DNA from: Acidimicrobiales bacterium
GTDB lineage: Bacteria > Actinomycetota > Acidimicrobiia > Acidimicrobiales > JAVJTC01
Length of the DNA: 64,000 bases
Assembly (NCBI GenBank): GCA_040219085.1
Contig: JAVJTC010000017.1
Coordinates: forward strand, 62,001-126,000
Direction: 5' to 3'
The number at the start of each line of letters is the position of its first letter. Position 1 is the first letter of the stretch. Below are positions 44,456-52,832 of this stretch, one piece after another. The translations under genes and the position numbers were made by a program. The notes beneath the pieces are model-generated. The model saw only the letters and a list, made by a program, of their open reading frames with translations. It was not told the origin of the DNA and did no database searches.

Positions 44456-46741
44456 ATGAGCCTGACCAGCGAGCCGTCCCCCACGAGCGGTGGGAGCATC
44501 CTCGGCCACGAGGTGCGTCGCGTCGAAGACCCCCGCATGTTGCGGTCCGGAGGTGTCTACGTCGACGACATCGACCTGCCGGGTGCCGCCCACGTCCACT
44601 TCGTGCGGGCCACGACCGCCCACGCCGAACTCCTCGACGTGGACGTCAGCGAGGCCATCGGCGCCCCGGGCGTCCTCGCCGTCGTGACCGGTGACGACCT
44701 CGACGGCCACGCTCTCGCGCCACTCGTGGGCGACGCCCACTTCGCCCAGGCGCTGCTCGCCCGGGGCCGGGTGCGCTACGTCGGTGAACCGATCGCCGCG
44801 GTGGTCGCGACCGACCGGTACCTCGCTGCCGACGCCGCAGAACTCGTCATCGTCGACTACGAACCGCTCCCCGCCGTGGTCGACCCCCGTGACGCGCTCG
44901 CCGACGACGTCGTCCTCTTCGAGGAGGCGGGAACCAATGTCTGCCGCCGCGTCGATGCCACCTCGACCGTGGACTTCGGTGGGTGCGACGTGGTCACGAC
45001 CGTGGAGATCGTCAACCAGCGGATCTACGCGGCACCGATCGAACCTCGGGTCGCCGCGGCAGCCTGGGGTGAGGACGGACGCCTCGTGTGCTGGTCGAGC
45101 ACCCAGGGTGCGGACCCGGCCCGCAACGTCATCTGCGAGGCACTGAGTCTCGAGACCGACCAGGTCAGGATGATCATCCCCGACGTCGGTGGGGCCTTCG
45201 GAGCGAAGGCCCGCCCGGGGCCCGAAGAGGCGCTGCTCGGCTTCCTCGCCCGCCGGGTGGACCGCCCTGTCCGCTGGTCCGAGACCCGCAACGAGAGCCT
45301 CCTGTCTCTCGGCCACGGCCGCGGCCAGGTGCAGACCATCACCCTCGGCGGGACCAGCGACGGCGATCTCACCCACCTGCGTCTCGAGGTTCTCGGCGAC
45401 GCCGGCGCCTACCCGAAGATCGCCCCCTTCCTGCACGGCCTGACCCTCATGATGGCCACGGGGACCTACGGCATCACCGAGGTCGAGACGTCGGCGACGT
45501 CGGTCGTCACCAACACGGCGCCTGTGCAGGCGTTCCGCGGGGCCGGGCGTCCCGAGGCCGCGGCGGCAATCGAGCGCGCCGTCGACGCCTTCGCCGCTCA
45601 GGCCGGGCTCGACCCCGCCGATGTCCGGCGCCGGAACCTCCTGGCCGCAGATGTCTTCCCGTACACGACGCCCGGCGGGTTCACCTACGACAACGGCGCG
45701 TACCACAGCGCGCTCGAGACCGCCCTGGACGCTGTCGGATACGACGACCTCCGGGTGCAACAGCGCGCCCGCCGGGGGTCCGGGGACACCCGGGCCCTCG
45801 GCATCGGTCTGTCGTCCTACGTCGAGGTGACCGCACCGGGCGCCGAGCACACGGAGTTCGCGTCCGTGGAACTCTGCGACGACGGGTCGATCCTGGCCCG
45901 CACCGGGGCGACACCCTACGGCCAGGGCCATGCGACGACGTGGGCGATGCTCATCGCCGACCGCACCGGCGTGGCGATCCCGGCGATCACCCTCGTGCAC
46001 GGCGACACCGACGCCGTCCCGAGCTCGGGCATCACCGGCGGTTCACGCTCGGTGCAGGTGGCCGGGTCCTCGATGGCCGATGCCGCGGAGAAGCTCGCCG
46101 AGCTCGCCCGGGAGGTCGCGGCGGAACTCCTGGAGGCAGCTGTCGACGACATCGTTCTCGACAGCTCCACCGGCCGGTTCCACGTCCAGGGCACGCCCGC
46201 CCGCTCGGTCGGCTGGTCGGACGTAGCCGCCGAGACCCCGGAACCGCTGGCCGCCACCAGTGACTTCGTCCAGCACGGATCGACGTTCCCCTTCGGGTCA
46301 CACGTCGCGGTCGTCGAGGTGGACACCGAGACCGGCGCGGTCGAGTTGGTCCGCTTCGTCGCCGTGGACGACGCAGGCACGCTGATCAACCCGCTGCTCG
46401 CTGCCGGTCAGATCCACGGCGGGCTCGCCGCGGGCATCGCGCAGGCACTTCTCGAGGAGGTCGTCTACGACGCCGACGGGAACCTGCTGACGTCGACCTT
46501 CACCGACTACACGGTGATCTCGGCCGCCGAGCTCCCGGACTTCGACCGGATCGTCCAGGAGACGCCCACCCCGCTCAACCCGCTCGGGGCCAAGGGCATC
46601 GGTGAATCCGGGACGGTCGGCGCCACGCCGGCGGTGCAGAACGCCGTGGTGGATGCACTCGCGCACCTCGGTGTGCGCCACGTGGACATGCCGACGACGC
46701 CACGCAGGGTCTTCGAGGCCATCCGCGCCGCCGGCAGCTGA
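44456..46741 (+). CDS. Xanthine dehydrogenase/CO-dehydrogenase-like molybdopterin-binding large subunit
   Basis: 761-residue Mo-hydroxylase catalytic subunit. N-terminal a/b-hammerhead domain (about 15-130), then the Mo-binding domain with IPDVGGAFGAKARPGPEE, VQAFRGAGRPEAAAAIER, PYGQGHATTWAMLIADRTG and the catalytic Glu in LGAKGIGESGTVG (about 706-718). The loop is AFRGAGR rather than AYxCSFR, so it is not a form I CO dehydrogenase. The usual FAD-binding (M) and 2Fe-2S (S) subunit genes are absent from the window, so partners must be encoded elsewhere. Substrate unknown: purine, aldehyde or aromatic heterocycle are possible. Confidence 0.87.
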   Translation: MSLTSEPSPTSGGSILGHEVRRVEDPRMLRSGGVYVDDIDLPGAAHVHFVRATTAHAELLDVDVSEAIGAPGVLAVVTGDDLDGHALAPLVGDAHFAQALLARGRVRYVGEPIAAVVATDRYLAADAAELVIVDYEPLPAVVDPRDALADDVVLFEEAGTNVCRRVDATSTVDFGGCDVVTTVEIVNQRIYAAPIEPRVAAAAWGEDGRLVCWSSTQGADPARNVICEALSLETDQVRMIIPDVGGAFGAKARPGPEEALLGFLARRVDRPVRWSETRNESLLSLGHGRGQVQTITLGGTSDGDLTHLRLEVLGDAGAYPKIAPFLHGLTLMMATGTYGITEVETSATSVVTNTAPVQAFRGAGRPEAAAAIERAVDAFAAQAGLDPADVRRRNLLAADVFPYTTPGGFTYDNGAYHSALETALDAVGYDDLRVQQRARRGSGDTRALGIGLSSYVEVTAPGAEHTEFASVELCDDGSILARTGATPYGQGHATTWAMLIADRTGVAIPAITLVHGDTDAVPSSGITGGSRSVQVAGSSMADAAEKLAELAREVAAELLEAAVDDIVLDSSTGRFHVQGTPARSVGWSDVAAETPEPLAATSDFVQHGSTFPFGSHVAVVEVDTETGAVELVRFVAVDDAGTLINPLLAAGQIHGGLAAGIAQALLEEVVYDADGNLLTSTFTDYTVISAAELPDFDRIVQETPTPLNPLGAKGIGESGTVGATPAVQNAVVDALAHLGVRHVDMPTTPRRVFEAIRAAGS

Positions 46742-46744
46742 GTC

Positions 46745-47482
46745 TCAGAACTGGAGCCCGCCGCCGTCGATGACCAGTGACTGCCCGTTGACCGCTCCCG
46801 AGCGCTCGCCGGCGAAGTAGGCCACGGCCTCGGCGACCTCGTCGGGTCGGATCAGGCGACCGAGTCCGGAGAACCCCACGAGGGCATCGATCGCTGCGGC
46901 GCGGTCCACGCCGGTCTTGTCTCTGATGGTCGTGATCGCCTGCTCGGCCATCTCGGTCTCGACGTAGGCGGGGCACACCGTGTTGGCCGTCACCCCGGTA
47001 CCGCGCAACTCGGCGGCCACGGACCGCATGAAGCCCAGCGCCGCGTGCTTCGACGAGACGTACGCGGCGATGTAGGGCGCTCCGACGCGCGCCGCGTACG
47101 ACGCGACGGTGACGATCCGGCCCTCTCCGTGCTCACGCATGGCAGGAAGCACGGCCTGCGTGCACAACATCACGCCGATCGTGTTGATGCGCCACAGGCG
47201 CTCCATCTCCTCGACCGTCAGGCGGCTGATCGGCGCCGAACTCGCAGCACCGGCGTTGTTCACGAGAACGTCGATCCGGCCGAGACCGGCGAACACCGCG
47301 GCGACGGTCCCGGGGTCCGTGACGTCACAGACAGCGGTCTCGGCACGGTCCGCGACCGCGGCGAGCGCATCTACGTCACGCCCCAGTGCGACGACGGTGT
47401 CGCCCTCGGCCACGAAACGCTCGAGAACGGCGAGCCCGATCCCCTTCGCACCCCCGGTCACCACGACACGACGTCCCGACAT
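46745..47482 (-). CDS. Short-chain dehydrogenase/reductase
   Basis: 245-residue classical SDR. Cofactor motif VVTGGAKGIGLAVLERF (about 7-23), NNAGAASSAPISRL, catalytic Ser in TVASYAARVG, and YVSSKHAAL with intact YxxxK (about 150-154). C-terminal VAEAVAYFAGERSGAVNGQSLVIDGGG. A ketone/alcohol oxidoreductase of unknown substrate. Minus-strand TAGGGT (47496-47491) lies eight bases before ATG 47482. Its stop is three bases from the convergent hydroxylase stop. Confidence 0.87.
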   Translation of the reverse strand: MSGRRVVVTGGAKGIGLAVLERFVAEGDTVVALGRDVDALAAVADRAETAVCDVTDPGTVAAVFAGLGRIDVLVNNAGAASSAPISRLTVEEMERLWRINTIGVMLCTQAVLPAMREHGEGRIVTVASYAARVGAPYIAAYVSSKHAALGFMRSVAAELRGTGVTANTVCPAYVETEMAEQAITTIRDKTGVDRAAAIDALVGFSGLGRLIRPDEVAEAVAYFAGERSGAVNGQSLVIDGGGLQF

Positions 47483-47526
47483 GGGTGAGGACCCTATTCG
47501 AGGCTGCCTCTTCCAGTCCGTGACGG

Positions 47527-48414
47527 TCAGTCCCGGCGGGCGCCGGGAACGACCACCAGCGGTCCGTCGAGATGGTGCACCAGGTAGCTGGCGACCGAGC
47601 CGAGCAGCATCGACGCTATCGGTCCGCGACCCCGGCCACCGACGACGAGCAGGTCAGCGGCGAAGCCACGATCGTGGAGGACGTCGCGGGGGTCGCCCGG
47701 GACGAAGTGCATGGTGAAGTCGACACCGGTCTCGTCGGCGAAGGCCTCGGCCGGCGCCATCGTGTCGGTCAGTCGCCCTCGGGCGATCTCGGCCTCGCGG
47801 TCGGCGCGGTCGACCGCGTCGGCGACGTCGACGGCGTCCGGGAAGTTCATGACGTGGACCGCCTCGACCGTGTCGACACCGGGCCGGGCCCAGGCGAGCG
47901 CCCACATGAGAGCGCGGGCTGCGTCCTGGGAACCGTCGACACCGACGACGATCCGCGCCGGGCCCTCCCGGCCGCGGGCGTCGCCGGGAACGATGAGCAC
48001 CGGCACCTCCGCATGGGAGACGCAGCGGCTACTCACCGATCCGAGCAGCGCCCCCCGGAAGGCACCGTGGCCGCGACTGCCGACCACGAGCAGCCCCGCA
48101 TCATCAGCCTCGGCCAGAAGCGTGGTGGCCGCCTCCCCACACGAGATCGAAGGGGTCACGGTCACGTCACCCGGATCGAACTCGGCGATCATGGCCGCCT
48201 GGATCTCCCCGGCGGCCTCCTCCATCGAGTCCGCCGGGGGCACCGGCATCCCGACCGGCGCCGGCGCAGCGGCGATCCACGGGTACGACCACGTGGTGAC
48301 CGCCGTCACCGGTACGCGAAAGCGCTGCGCGGCCTTGAGGGACCAGCGCAGCGCTTCACGGGATGCGGGTGAACCGTCGACGCCGACGACGATGGACGAG
48401 ATCGGCGTGATCAT
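47527..48414 (-). CDS. Universal stress protein with two UspA domains
   Basis: 295 residues, two tandem UspA domains (about 5-143 and 152-292), like mycobacterial dormancy-regulon USPs. Both nucleotide-binding motifs are complete: VVGSRGHGAFRGALLGSVS (about 110-128) and VVGGRGRGPIASMLLGSVA (about 257-275), so ATP binding is likely. Cytosolic. Nine bases downstream of the small membrane protein gene, so an operon running toward 47.5 kb. Two DosR-like boxes lie upstream of that operon. Confidence 0.9.
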   Translation of the reverse strand: MITPISSIVVGVDGSPASREALRWSLKAAQRFRVPVTAVTTWSYPWIAAAPAPVGMPVPPADSMEEAAGEIQAAMIAEFDPGDVTVTPSISCGEAATTLLAEADDAGLLVVGSRGHGAFRGALLGSVSSRCVSHAEVPVLIVPGDARGREGPARIVVGVDGSQDAARALMWALAWARPGVDTVEAVHVMNFPDAVDVADAVDRADREAEIARGRLTDTMAPAEAFADETGVDFTMHFVPGDPRDVLHDRGFAADLLVVGGRGRGPIASMLLGSVASYLVHHLDGPLVVVPGARRD

Positions 48415-48423
48415 GGGACCCGC

Positions 48424-48750
48424 CTATGCCGCCCGGTCGTGGGAGATGGAAGTTGTGATGGAGTGGATCTCGGCGTCGTCGATGGCGACGTCCTCAGCAT
48501 CGGTCTTGTGCCCGAAGCGCGCCTCGTAGGCGGCGTTGCCGAAGATCACGCCGAACGACGAACCGGCCCACAGCGCCATGAAGGACGACACGCCAACAGC
48601 GAAGGCGATGCCGAAGTCGGGGGTTGCGAGCCGGGTGGCGGCCATGAGAAGTCCGAAGACCACCACCACACCGATGGCCGCACCTCTCGCGCTGTAGCGG
48701 ATCCGGAGGCGGCTGCGAGTGGCCTCGTCGATGATGTCGTGGTTGTCCAT
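48424..48750 (-). CDS. Small two-helix membrane protein
   Basis: 108 residues. A short polar N-terminus (MDNHDIIDEATRSRLRIRYS) is followed by two hydrophobic helices (about 21-42 and 47-72) and an acidic cytosolic tail (DAEDVAIDDAEIHSIT). No named family recognised. The start at 48750 has a very strong ribosome site (GAGGAGGAGAGAGAG), suggesting high expression. First gene of an operon with a universal stress protein, divergent from another USP gene, with DosR-like boxes in the gap. A membrane stress role is plausible but unproven. Confidence 0.78.
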   Translation of the reverse strand: MDNHDIIDEATRSRLRIRYSARGAAIGVVVVFGLLMAATRLATPDFGIAFAVGVSSFMALWAGSSFGVIFGNAAYEARFGHKTDAEDVAIDDAEIHSITTSISHDRAA

Positions 48751-48830
48751 TTTCTCTCTCTCCTCCTCTTCGCCGCCAGTACGGCCGGCGCCTCTCATCC
48801 ATCGTGGACGTTCACCACCACGGTCCGGGA

Positions 48831-48844
48831 GGGTCGAAGGTCCC
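48831..48844. promoter_or_regulatory. DosR-like box 1
   Basis: GGGTCGAAGGTCCC matches the mycobacterial DosR/DevR consensus core GGGACTWWAGTCCC at 11 of 14 positions. It lies between divergent stress operons (starts 48750 and 48974), 23 bases centre to centre from box 2. A DosR-like regulator is encoded at 51.4 kb. The larger gap (48751-48973, 223 bases) shows no other gene. Confidence 0.55.
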
Positions 48845-48853
48845 CGGCGGGTC

Positions 48854-48867
48854 GTGACCTTCGGCCC
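48854..48867. promoter_or_regulatory. DosR-like box 2
   Basis: GTGACCTTCGGCCC; its reverse complement matches the DosR core at about 10 of 14. Boxes 1 and 2 form a long inverted repeat (AGGGTCGAAGGTC / GACCTTCGGCCCT, 12 of 13), spaced by about two helical turns, as for paired DosR sites. Confidence 0.5.
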
Positions 48868-48973
48868 TCACTTCGCCAGCACGGAGGCCCGATGCTGGGC
48901 GAGACTGGGACGGACAGGGCACCGACGGGCGACCACACGGGCCACCGACTCCTCGACCTGGAGCAAACACCTG

Positions 48974-49792
48974 ATGTACAGCGAGATACTCGTACCCCTC
49001 GACGGTTCGGCAATGTCGGCCCGGTCCCTTCCCGTCGCAGTCGCGCTCGGGGCGGCGATGAGTTCCCCCGTGAAAGCGGTGAGCATCGCGCCGCCGGGAG
49101 GCGAAGACGAGCGCTCAGCGATGATCGACGCGCAGGTCGAAGGCCTCGCTGGTGTGACAGCCGAGGTGGTCACGACCGACGCAGCCGTCGCGGACGTTCT
49201 GGGTGAGATGATCGCCGAGAATCCGGGGACGCTCGCCTGCATCTCGACGGTCGGCCACAGCCACACCGGCGCCGCGCTCGGCTCGACGTCGGAAGGGCTG
49301 CTGCAGCGCACCTACGGCCCCCTCGTCCTCGTGGGACCGTCGTGCAACACCGAGTTCACGCTGTCGGGTTCGATCCTCGCGACGGTCGACGGATCCGACT
49401 TCTCCGAGGCCGCTGTTCCCGTGGCCACCGCGTGGGCGGTTGCGTTCGGCCTCGACGTCGAGATCATCGAGGTCCACGACCCGGATGCGGGCTCTGCCTT
49501 CCGCTCGACCGGCGGCGCCGACGTCGGTAGCGAGAGCGGCCACGTCCAGTCGATCGCATCGGACGTCCGTCGCGAGCTCGGCCGCGACGTGAACTTCGAG
49601 GTCCTCCACAACCGCCATGCCGAGCACGCGATCGTCGAGCACGCTCTGGCCTCCAAGGCGGCACTGCTCGCCATGGCCACCCACGGAAAGTCCGGCCTCG
49701 GTCGCCTCGTCCTGGGCAGCGTGACCATGGCGACCGTGCACCGTGCACCGTGCCCGGTGATAACGATCCGGCCACCCGACCTCGGCGACTGA
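48974..49792 (+). CDS. Universal stress protein with two UspA domains
   Basis: 272 residues. N-terminal UspA domain begins MYSEILVPLDGSAMSARSL; its nucleotide loop (VGHSHTGAALGSTSEGLL) is partly degenerate. The C-terminal domain has the complete motif MATHGKSGLGRLVLGSVT (about 235-252), so ATP binding is likely there. Ribosome site GGAG ten bases before ATG 48974. First gene of the plus-strand arm of the stress block, with the two DosR-like boxes about 110-140 bases upstream. The next gene follows after 23 bases. Confidence 0.88.
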   Translation: MYSEILVPLDGSAMSARSLPVAVALGAAMSSPVKAVSIAPPGGEDERSAMIDAQVEGLAGVTAEVVTTDAAVADVLGEMIAENPGTLACISTVGHSHTGAALGSTSEGLLQRTYGPLVLVGPSCNTEFTLSGSILATVDGSDFSEAAVPVATAWAVAFGLDVEIIEVHDPDAGSAFRSTGGADVGSESGHVQSIASDVRRELGRDVNFEVLHNRHAEHAIVEHALASKAALLAMATHGKSGLGRLVLGSVTMATVHRAPCPVITIRPPDLGD

Positions 49793-49815
49793 CCGGGCCG
49801 CGAGAACGAGGGACC

Positions 49816-50310
49816 ATGTTCATCCACGACTTCATCCGGGTCGACAGACCGCTCGACCAGGTGGTCGCCACGTTCGGCGAGACCGTCCGGCCACAACTGG
49901 CTGAGATCCTCAAGCAGGCCTACCGTCCCGATCGCGCCACCTGGATCGAGGCGGGGGCGCGCGGCCCTGACATCACCCCGCCGGGATGGGTGGCCGTGGA
50001 GGTCGGGGTGGCCCGCCTGCGCGAGAACGCCGTCGTGATACCCATCGAATGGAACCCGACGGGTGGACGACTCGTCGCTTCAGTGGACGCTGACCTCCAG
50101 CTCTCGGGCTGTGGCCCGCACTTCACGGATCTCGACATGCTGGGTCGCTACCGACTGGCTGACCCGGTTCCCCGCCTGTCCGGCGACGCCGACATCGCTC
50201 GTCGCATCACCGTGACCGTGCTGCGGCGATTCCTCCAGTCGCTGTCGGGAATCCTCGATGCCGGTGGGGGTACCCCCTCTGCCGGCACCGTCACAGCCAT
50301 GTCCGCGTGA
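49816..50310 (+). CDS. Uncharacterised protein, possibly SRPBCC fold
   Basis: 164-residue soluble protein starting MFIHDFIRVDRPLDQVVATFGE. The pattern of an N-terminal strand/helix, mid-protein strands (AVVIPIEWNPTGGRL, VASVDADLQLSG) and a long C-terminal helix (DADIARRITVTVLRRFLQSL) resembles SRPBCC (START-like) ligand-binding proteins, but no signature is decisive. GAGGGA before ATG 49816. Sits between a USP and the DosS-like kinase, so probably part of the same stress response. Confidence 0.68.
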   Translation: MFIHDFIRVDRPLDQVVATFGETVRPQLAEILKQAYRPDRATWIEAGARGPDITPPGWVAVEVGVARLRENAVVIPIEWNPTGGRLVASVDADLQLSGCGPHFTDLDMLGRYRLADPVPRLSGDADIARRITVTVLRRFLQSLSGILDAGGGTPSAGTVTAMSA

Positions 50311-50320
50311 GCTGTTCGCC

Positions 50321-50326
50321 TACGAT
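50321..50326 (+). promoter_or_regulatory. -10 element of the DosS-like kinase gene (leaderless)
   Basis: TACGAT exactly six bases before ATG 50333, giving the kinase its own promoter. Confidence 0.45.
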
Positions 50327-50332
50327 CGGACC

Positions 50333-51364
50333 ATGGCTGACACAGTGCCGTCCCCCGCCGCGCTGCTCCCGCCGTCGCAGCTGTGGGATGCCGCACCCGA
50401 CGCGATGGTGCTGGTAGACGAAACCGGGCGCATCCGGGCCGCCAACCTCGCCAGCGAGCACCTGTTCAAGCATTCTGTCGAGACACTCGTCGCCATGTCC
50501 GTGGAGGAACTCGTACCGGTCGAGCGCCGTGGCCGCCACATCTCCCAGCGTGAGCGCTACGACGACAACCCGACGCGCCGGCCCATGGGACAGGGCCGAC
50601 GTCTCGACGCGCTGAGAGCCGACGGCACCGTCGTGCCGGTACAGATCTCGCTGTCACCGATCACAACCGTCGACGGTGACATGACCATCGCCGCCGTGCG
50701 AGACGTGAGCGACTGGCTCGCGGCCGAGGAGCGCGCCTCTCTCGCGAACCGTCGACGCCTGATCGCCGAGGATCACGACAGGATCGCCCGCGAACTCCAC
50801 GACACGGTGATCCAGGAGCTCTTCGCGCTCGGGATGGGGCTAGAGGCCGTCGCTCCGGAGATTCCCGCCGGACCGGTCTCGGCACGGATCGACCGGTCGA
50901 TCGACACGATCGACCGGGTGATAACCGAGATCCGGTCGGCGATCTTCGGTCTCCAGCACGCCCCCGGCGACGATCATCTGCTGCACGGGGAGATCCACTC
51001 CGTCGCGGACCTGCTCCAGGCCAGTCTCGGCTTCGATCCCAAGGTGTGCATCGAAGGCCCTCTCGAGAGTCTCCCGTCGGTGGTCGCCGACCACGTCGTG
51101 CCCACCATCCGCGAGGCCCTCGCCAACGTCGCCCGTCACGCCTCCGCCACGGAGGCGACCGTCGCGGTGGTCGTCGAACCGCACCGCCTACGCGTCGAGG
51201 TCCGCGACGACGGGGTCGGCTTCACGTCACCCCCGTCGCGTCGCAGCGGCCTGGAGAACATGGAGCGCCGCGCTGCGCTGCTCGGCGGCGAGAGTTCGAT
51301 CAGCTGTTCTCCCGACGAGGGGACGGTGCTGCGGTGGAGCGTGCCGCTGGGCACCGACGCGTGA
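50333..51364 (+). CDS. DosS/DevS-like sensor histidine kinase (PAS, HisKA_3, HATPase)
   Basis: 343-residue cytosolic kinase of the NarL-partner class. PAS domain (about 15-130), a dimerisation/phosphoacceptor helix with RIARELHDTVIQELFALGM (His about 153), the DosS-like segment VITEIRSAIFGLQ, then HATPase_c with EALANVARHASATEATV and RDDGVGF. The GAF domains that hold haem in mycobacterial DosS are absent, so a different ligand or redox state may be sensed through PAS. It converges on the response regulator gene (14 bases apart), an unusual layout for a cognate pair. Confidence 0.87.
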   Translation: MADTVPSPAALLPPSQLWDAAPDAMVLVDETGRIRAANLASEHLFKHSVETLVAMSVEELVPVERRGRHISQRERYDDNPTRRPMGQGRRLDALRADGTVVPVQISLSPITTVDGDMTIAAVRDVSDWLAAEERASLANRRRLIAEDHDRIARELHDTVIQELFALGMGLEAVAPEIPAGPVSARIDRSIDTIDRVITEIRSAIFGLQHAPGDDHLLHGEIHSVADLLQASLGFDPKVCIEGPLESLPSVVADHVVPTIREALANVARHASATEATVAVVVEPHRLRVEVRDDGVGFTSPPSRRSGLENMERRAALLGGESSISCSPDEGTVLRWSVPLGTDA

Positions 51365-51378
51365 CGGTCGCGTCGGGT

Positions 51379-52038
51379 TCAGTCGTCGTCGGTGCCGAGC
51401 CGGGCACGTCGCCGTTCGTCGAGGCGGGCGGCCAGCGCCGCCGCTTCGGTACGGCGCTGCATCCCGAGCTTCGCGAGGAGGTTGGAGACGTAGTTCTTCA
51501 CCGTCTTCTCCGCGAGATACATCTCTTCGCCGATCTCCCTGTTGGAGAGACCTTCGCCGATCAGTTCGAAGATCCGGCGTTCCTGATCGGTCAACTCCTC
51601 GACCAGACCGCTGCCGGACTCGCGCAGGCGCTGGAGCGCGAGCCGGACGGTGGCCCTGTCCAACAGCACGGCACCGCCGGCGACCCGGCGGATGGAGTCG
51701 GCGAGCTCGTTGCCCCGCACCTGTTTCAGCACGAAGCCGGCCGCGCCGGCGAGGCTCGCGTCCACCAGCGACTGGTCGTCCGAGAACGACGTGAAGATGA
51801 GGCAGGCAACCTCCGGGTGCGCCGAGTGGATGTCGCGGCACACCTCGATCCCGTTCCCGTCCTCGAGTCGCACGTCGATCACCGCGACGTCGGGCTGGGT
51901 GTCCCCGACCACGCCGAGCGCCTCGGCCGCGGTCGCGGCTTCACCGACGACGACGATGTCGTCGTTGGCTTCGAGCATCTCAGCGACGCCGCGACGGACC
52001 ACTTCGTGGTCGTCCAGCAGGAAGACCCGGATCGGCAT
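51379..52038 (-). CDS. DosR/DevR-like NarL-family response regulator
   Basis: 219 residues. Receiver domain (about 1-120): acidic pair VFLLDDHEVVRRG, phosphoacceptor Asp in VAVIDVRLEDG (about 54) and LKQVRGNEL near the C-end. LuxR/NarL helix-turn-helix (about 148-210): NREIGEEMYLAEKTVKNYVS with LLAKLGMQRRTEA, nearly the same as the mycobacterial DosR recognition region. It therefore probably binds DosR-type boxes such as those at 48.8 kb and drives the stress operons around it. ATG 52038 chosen by homology; an in-frame ATG at 52047 is also possible. Confidence 0.88.
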   Translation of the reverse strand: MPIRVFLLDDHEVVRRGVAEMLEANDDIVVVGEAATAAEALGVVGDTQPDVAVIDVRLEDGNGIEVCRDIHSAHPEVACLIFTSFSDDQSLVDASLAGAAGFVLKQVRGNELADSIRRVAGGAVLLDRATVRLALQRLRESGSGLVEELTDQERRIFELIGEGLSNREIGEEMYLAEKTVKNYVSNLLAKLGMQRRTEAAALAARLDERRRARLGTDDD

Positions 52039-52073
52039 GGCGACCATTGTCGCCGATCGGAGCACTCTCGCGC

Positions 52074-52832
52074 ATGACCACACCCATCTTCCCCACCGGC
52101 ACACCGGTCGTGGTCCCGCTCGAGTCGGCCGGGGCGACCGCTGCCGTTGGCCCGGGAGCACAACTCGCGCGCCTCCTCGAGGGCCGCATCGTCGTGTTGA
52201 GCGCCGTGGAGGACCCCCACGAGGTGGCCGGACGCCGCGCCGAGATCGCCGCGTCGGAAGCTGTGGCCTCCCTGGGTGACGATGCACGGATAGAGGTCGT
52301 CGCGGATCCGTTCGCCGAGAACGCGATCGCGGCGCGTCGGGACGCCGTGGTCTGCATGGCGACATCGGCGAACGCGTTGCACCTCGACGGCTACCTCGGG
52401 TCGATGGCCGAAAAGGTCGTCCGGGTGACCGGTCGGCCCACTGTTCTCATCGGCCCCTCCTGCGTCACCGCAGACGCGTTCGTCGTGACCCGTGTCGTCC
52501 TCACCGACGACGGTTCGCCGACGGCGGCCGCGGCCCGGCCGGTCGCTACCGAGTTGGCGACGCTGCTGGAAGCTGCCGTCGAGACCGTGACCGTCGCCAC
52601 CGGTGGTGCGGAGCCGACCTCCGCCGACGTGACCGTGCTCGACGGCGACGACGTCCCGAAGGCGGTTCTCGCCCATGCCGGCGACGACGCGGTGATAGTG
52701 ATCGCGACCAGGGGCCGACGAGGTATCCGCCGGCTTCTGGGGGGCAGCACGACCGCCCGGATCGTTCGGGACGCCCGACGCCCTGTGGTCGTGGTCGACG
52801 GTAGAGCCCCCGACAGAGGAGATCCTTCGTGA
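52074..52832 (+). CDS. Universal stress protein with two UspA-like domains
   Basis: 252 residues. The N-terminal half (about 1-130) is a reduced UspA domain whose loop (MATSANALHLDGYLGSMAEKVV) is only partly conserved. The C-terminal half has ATRGRRGIRRLLGGSTTARIV (about 215-235), a recognisable nucleotide loop. Divergent from the DosR-like regulator with 35 bases between starts. GTGA overlap with the next USP gene, so the pair is coupled. Confidence 0.8.
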   Translation: MTTPIFPTGTPVVVPLESAGATAAVGPGAQLARLLEGRIVVLSAVEDPHEVAGRRAEIAASEAVASLGDDARIEVVADPFAENAIAARRDAVVCMATSANALHLDGYLGSMAEKVVRVTGRPTVLIGPSCVTADAFVVTRVVLTDDGSPTAAAARPVATELATLLEAAVETVTVATGGAEPTSADVTVLDGDDVPKAVLAHAGDDAVIVIATRGRRGIRRLLGGSTTARIVRDARRPVVVVDGRAPDRGDPS

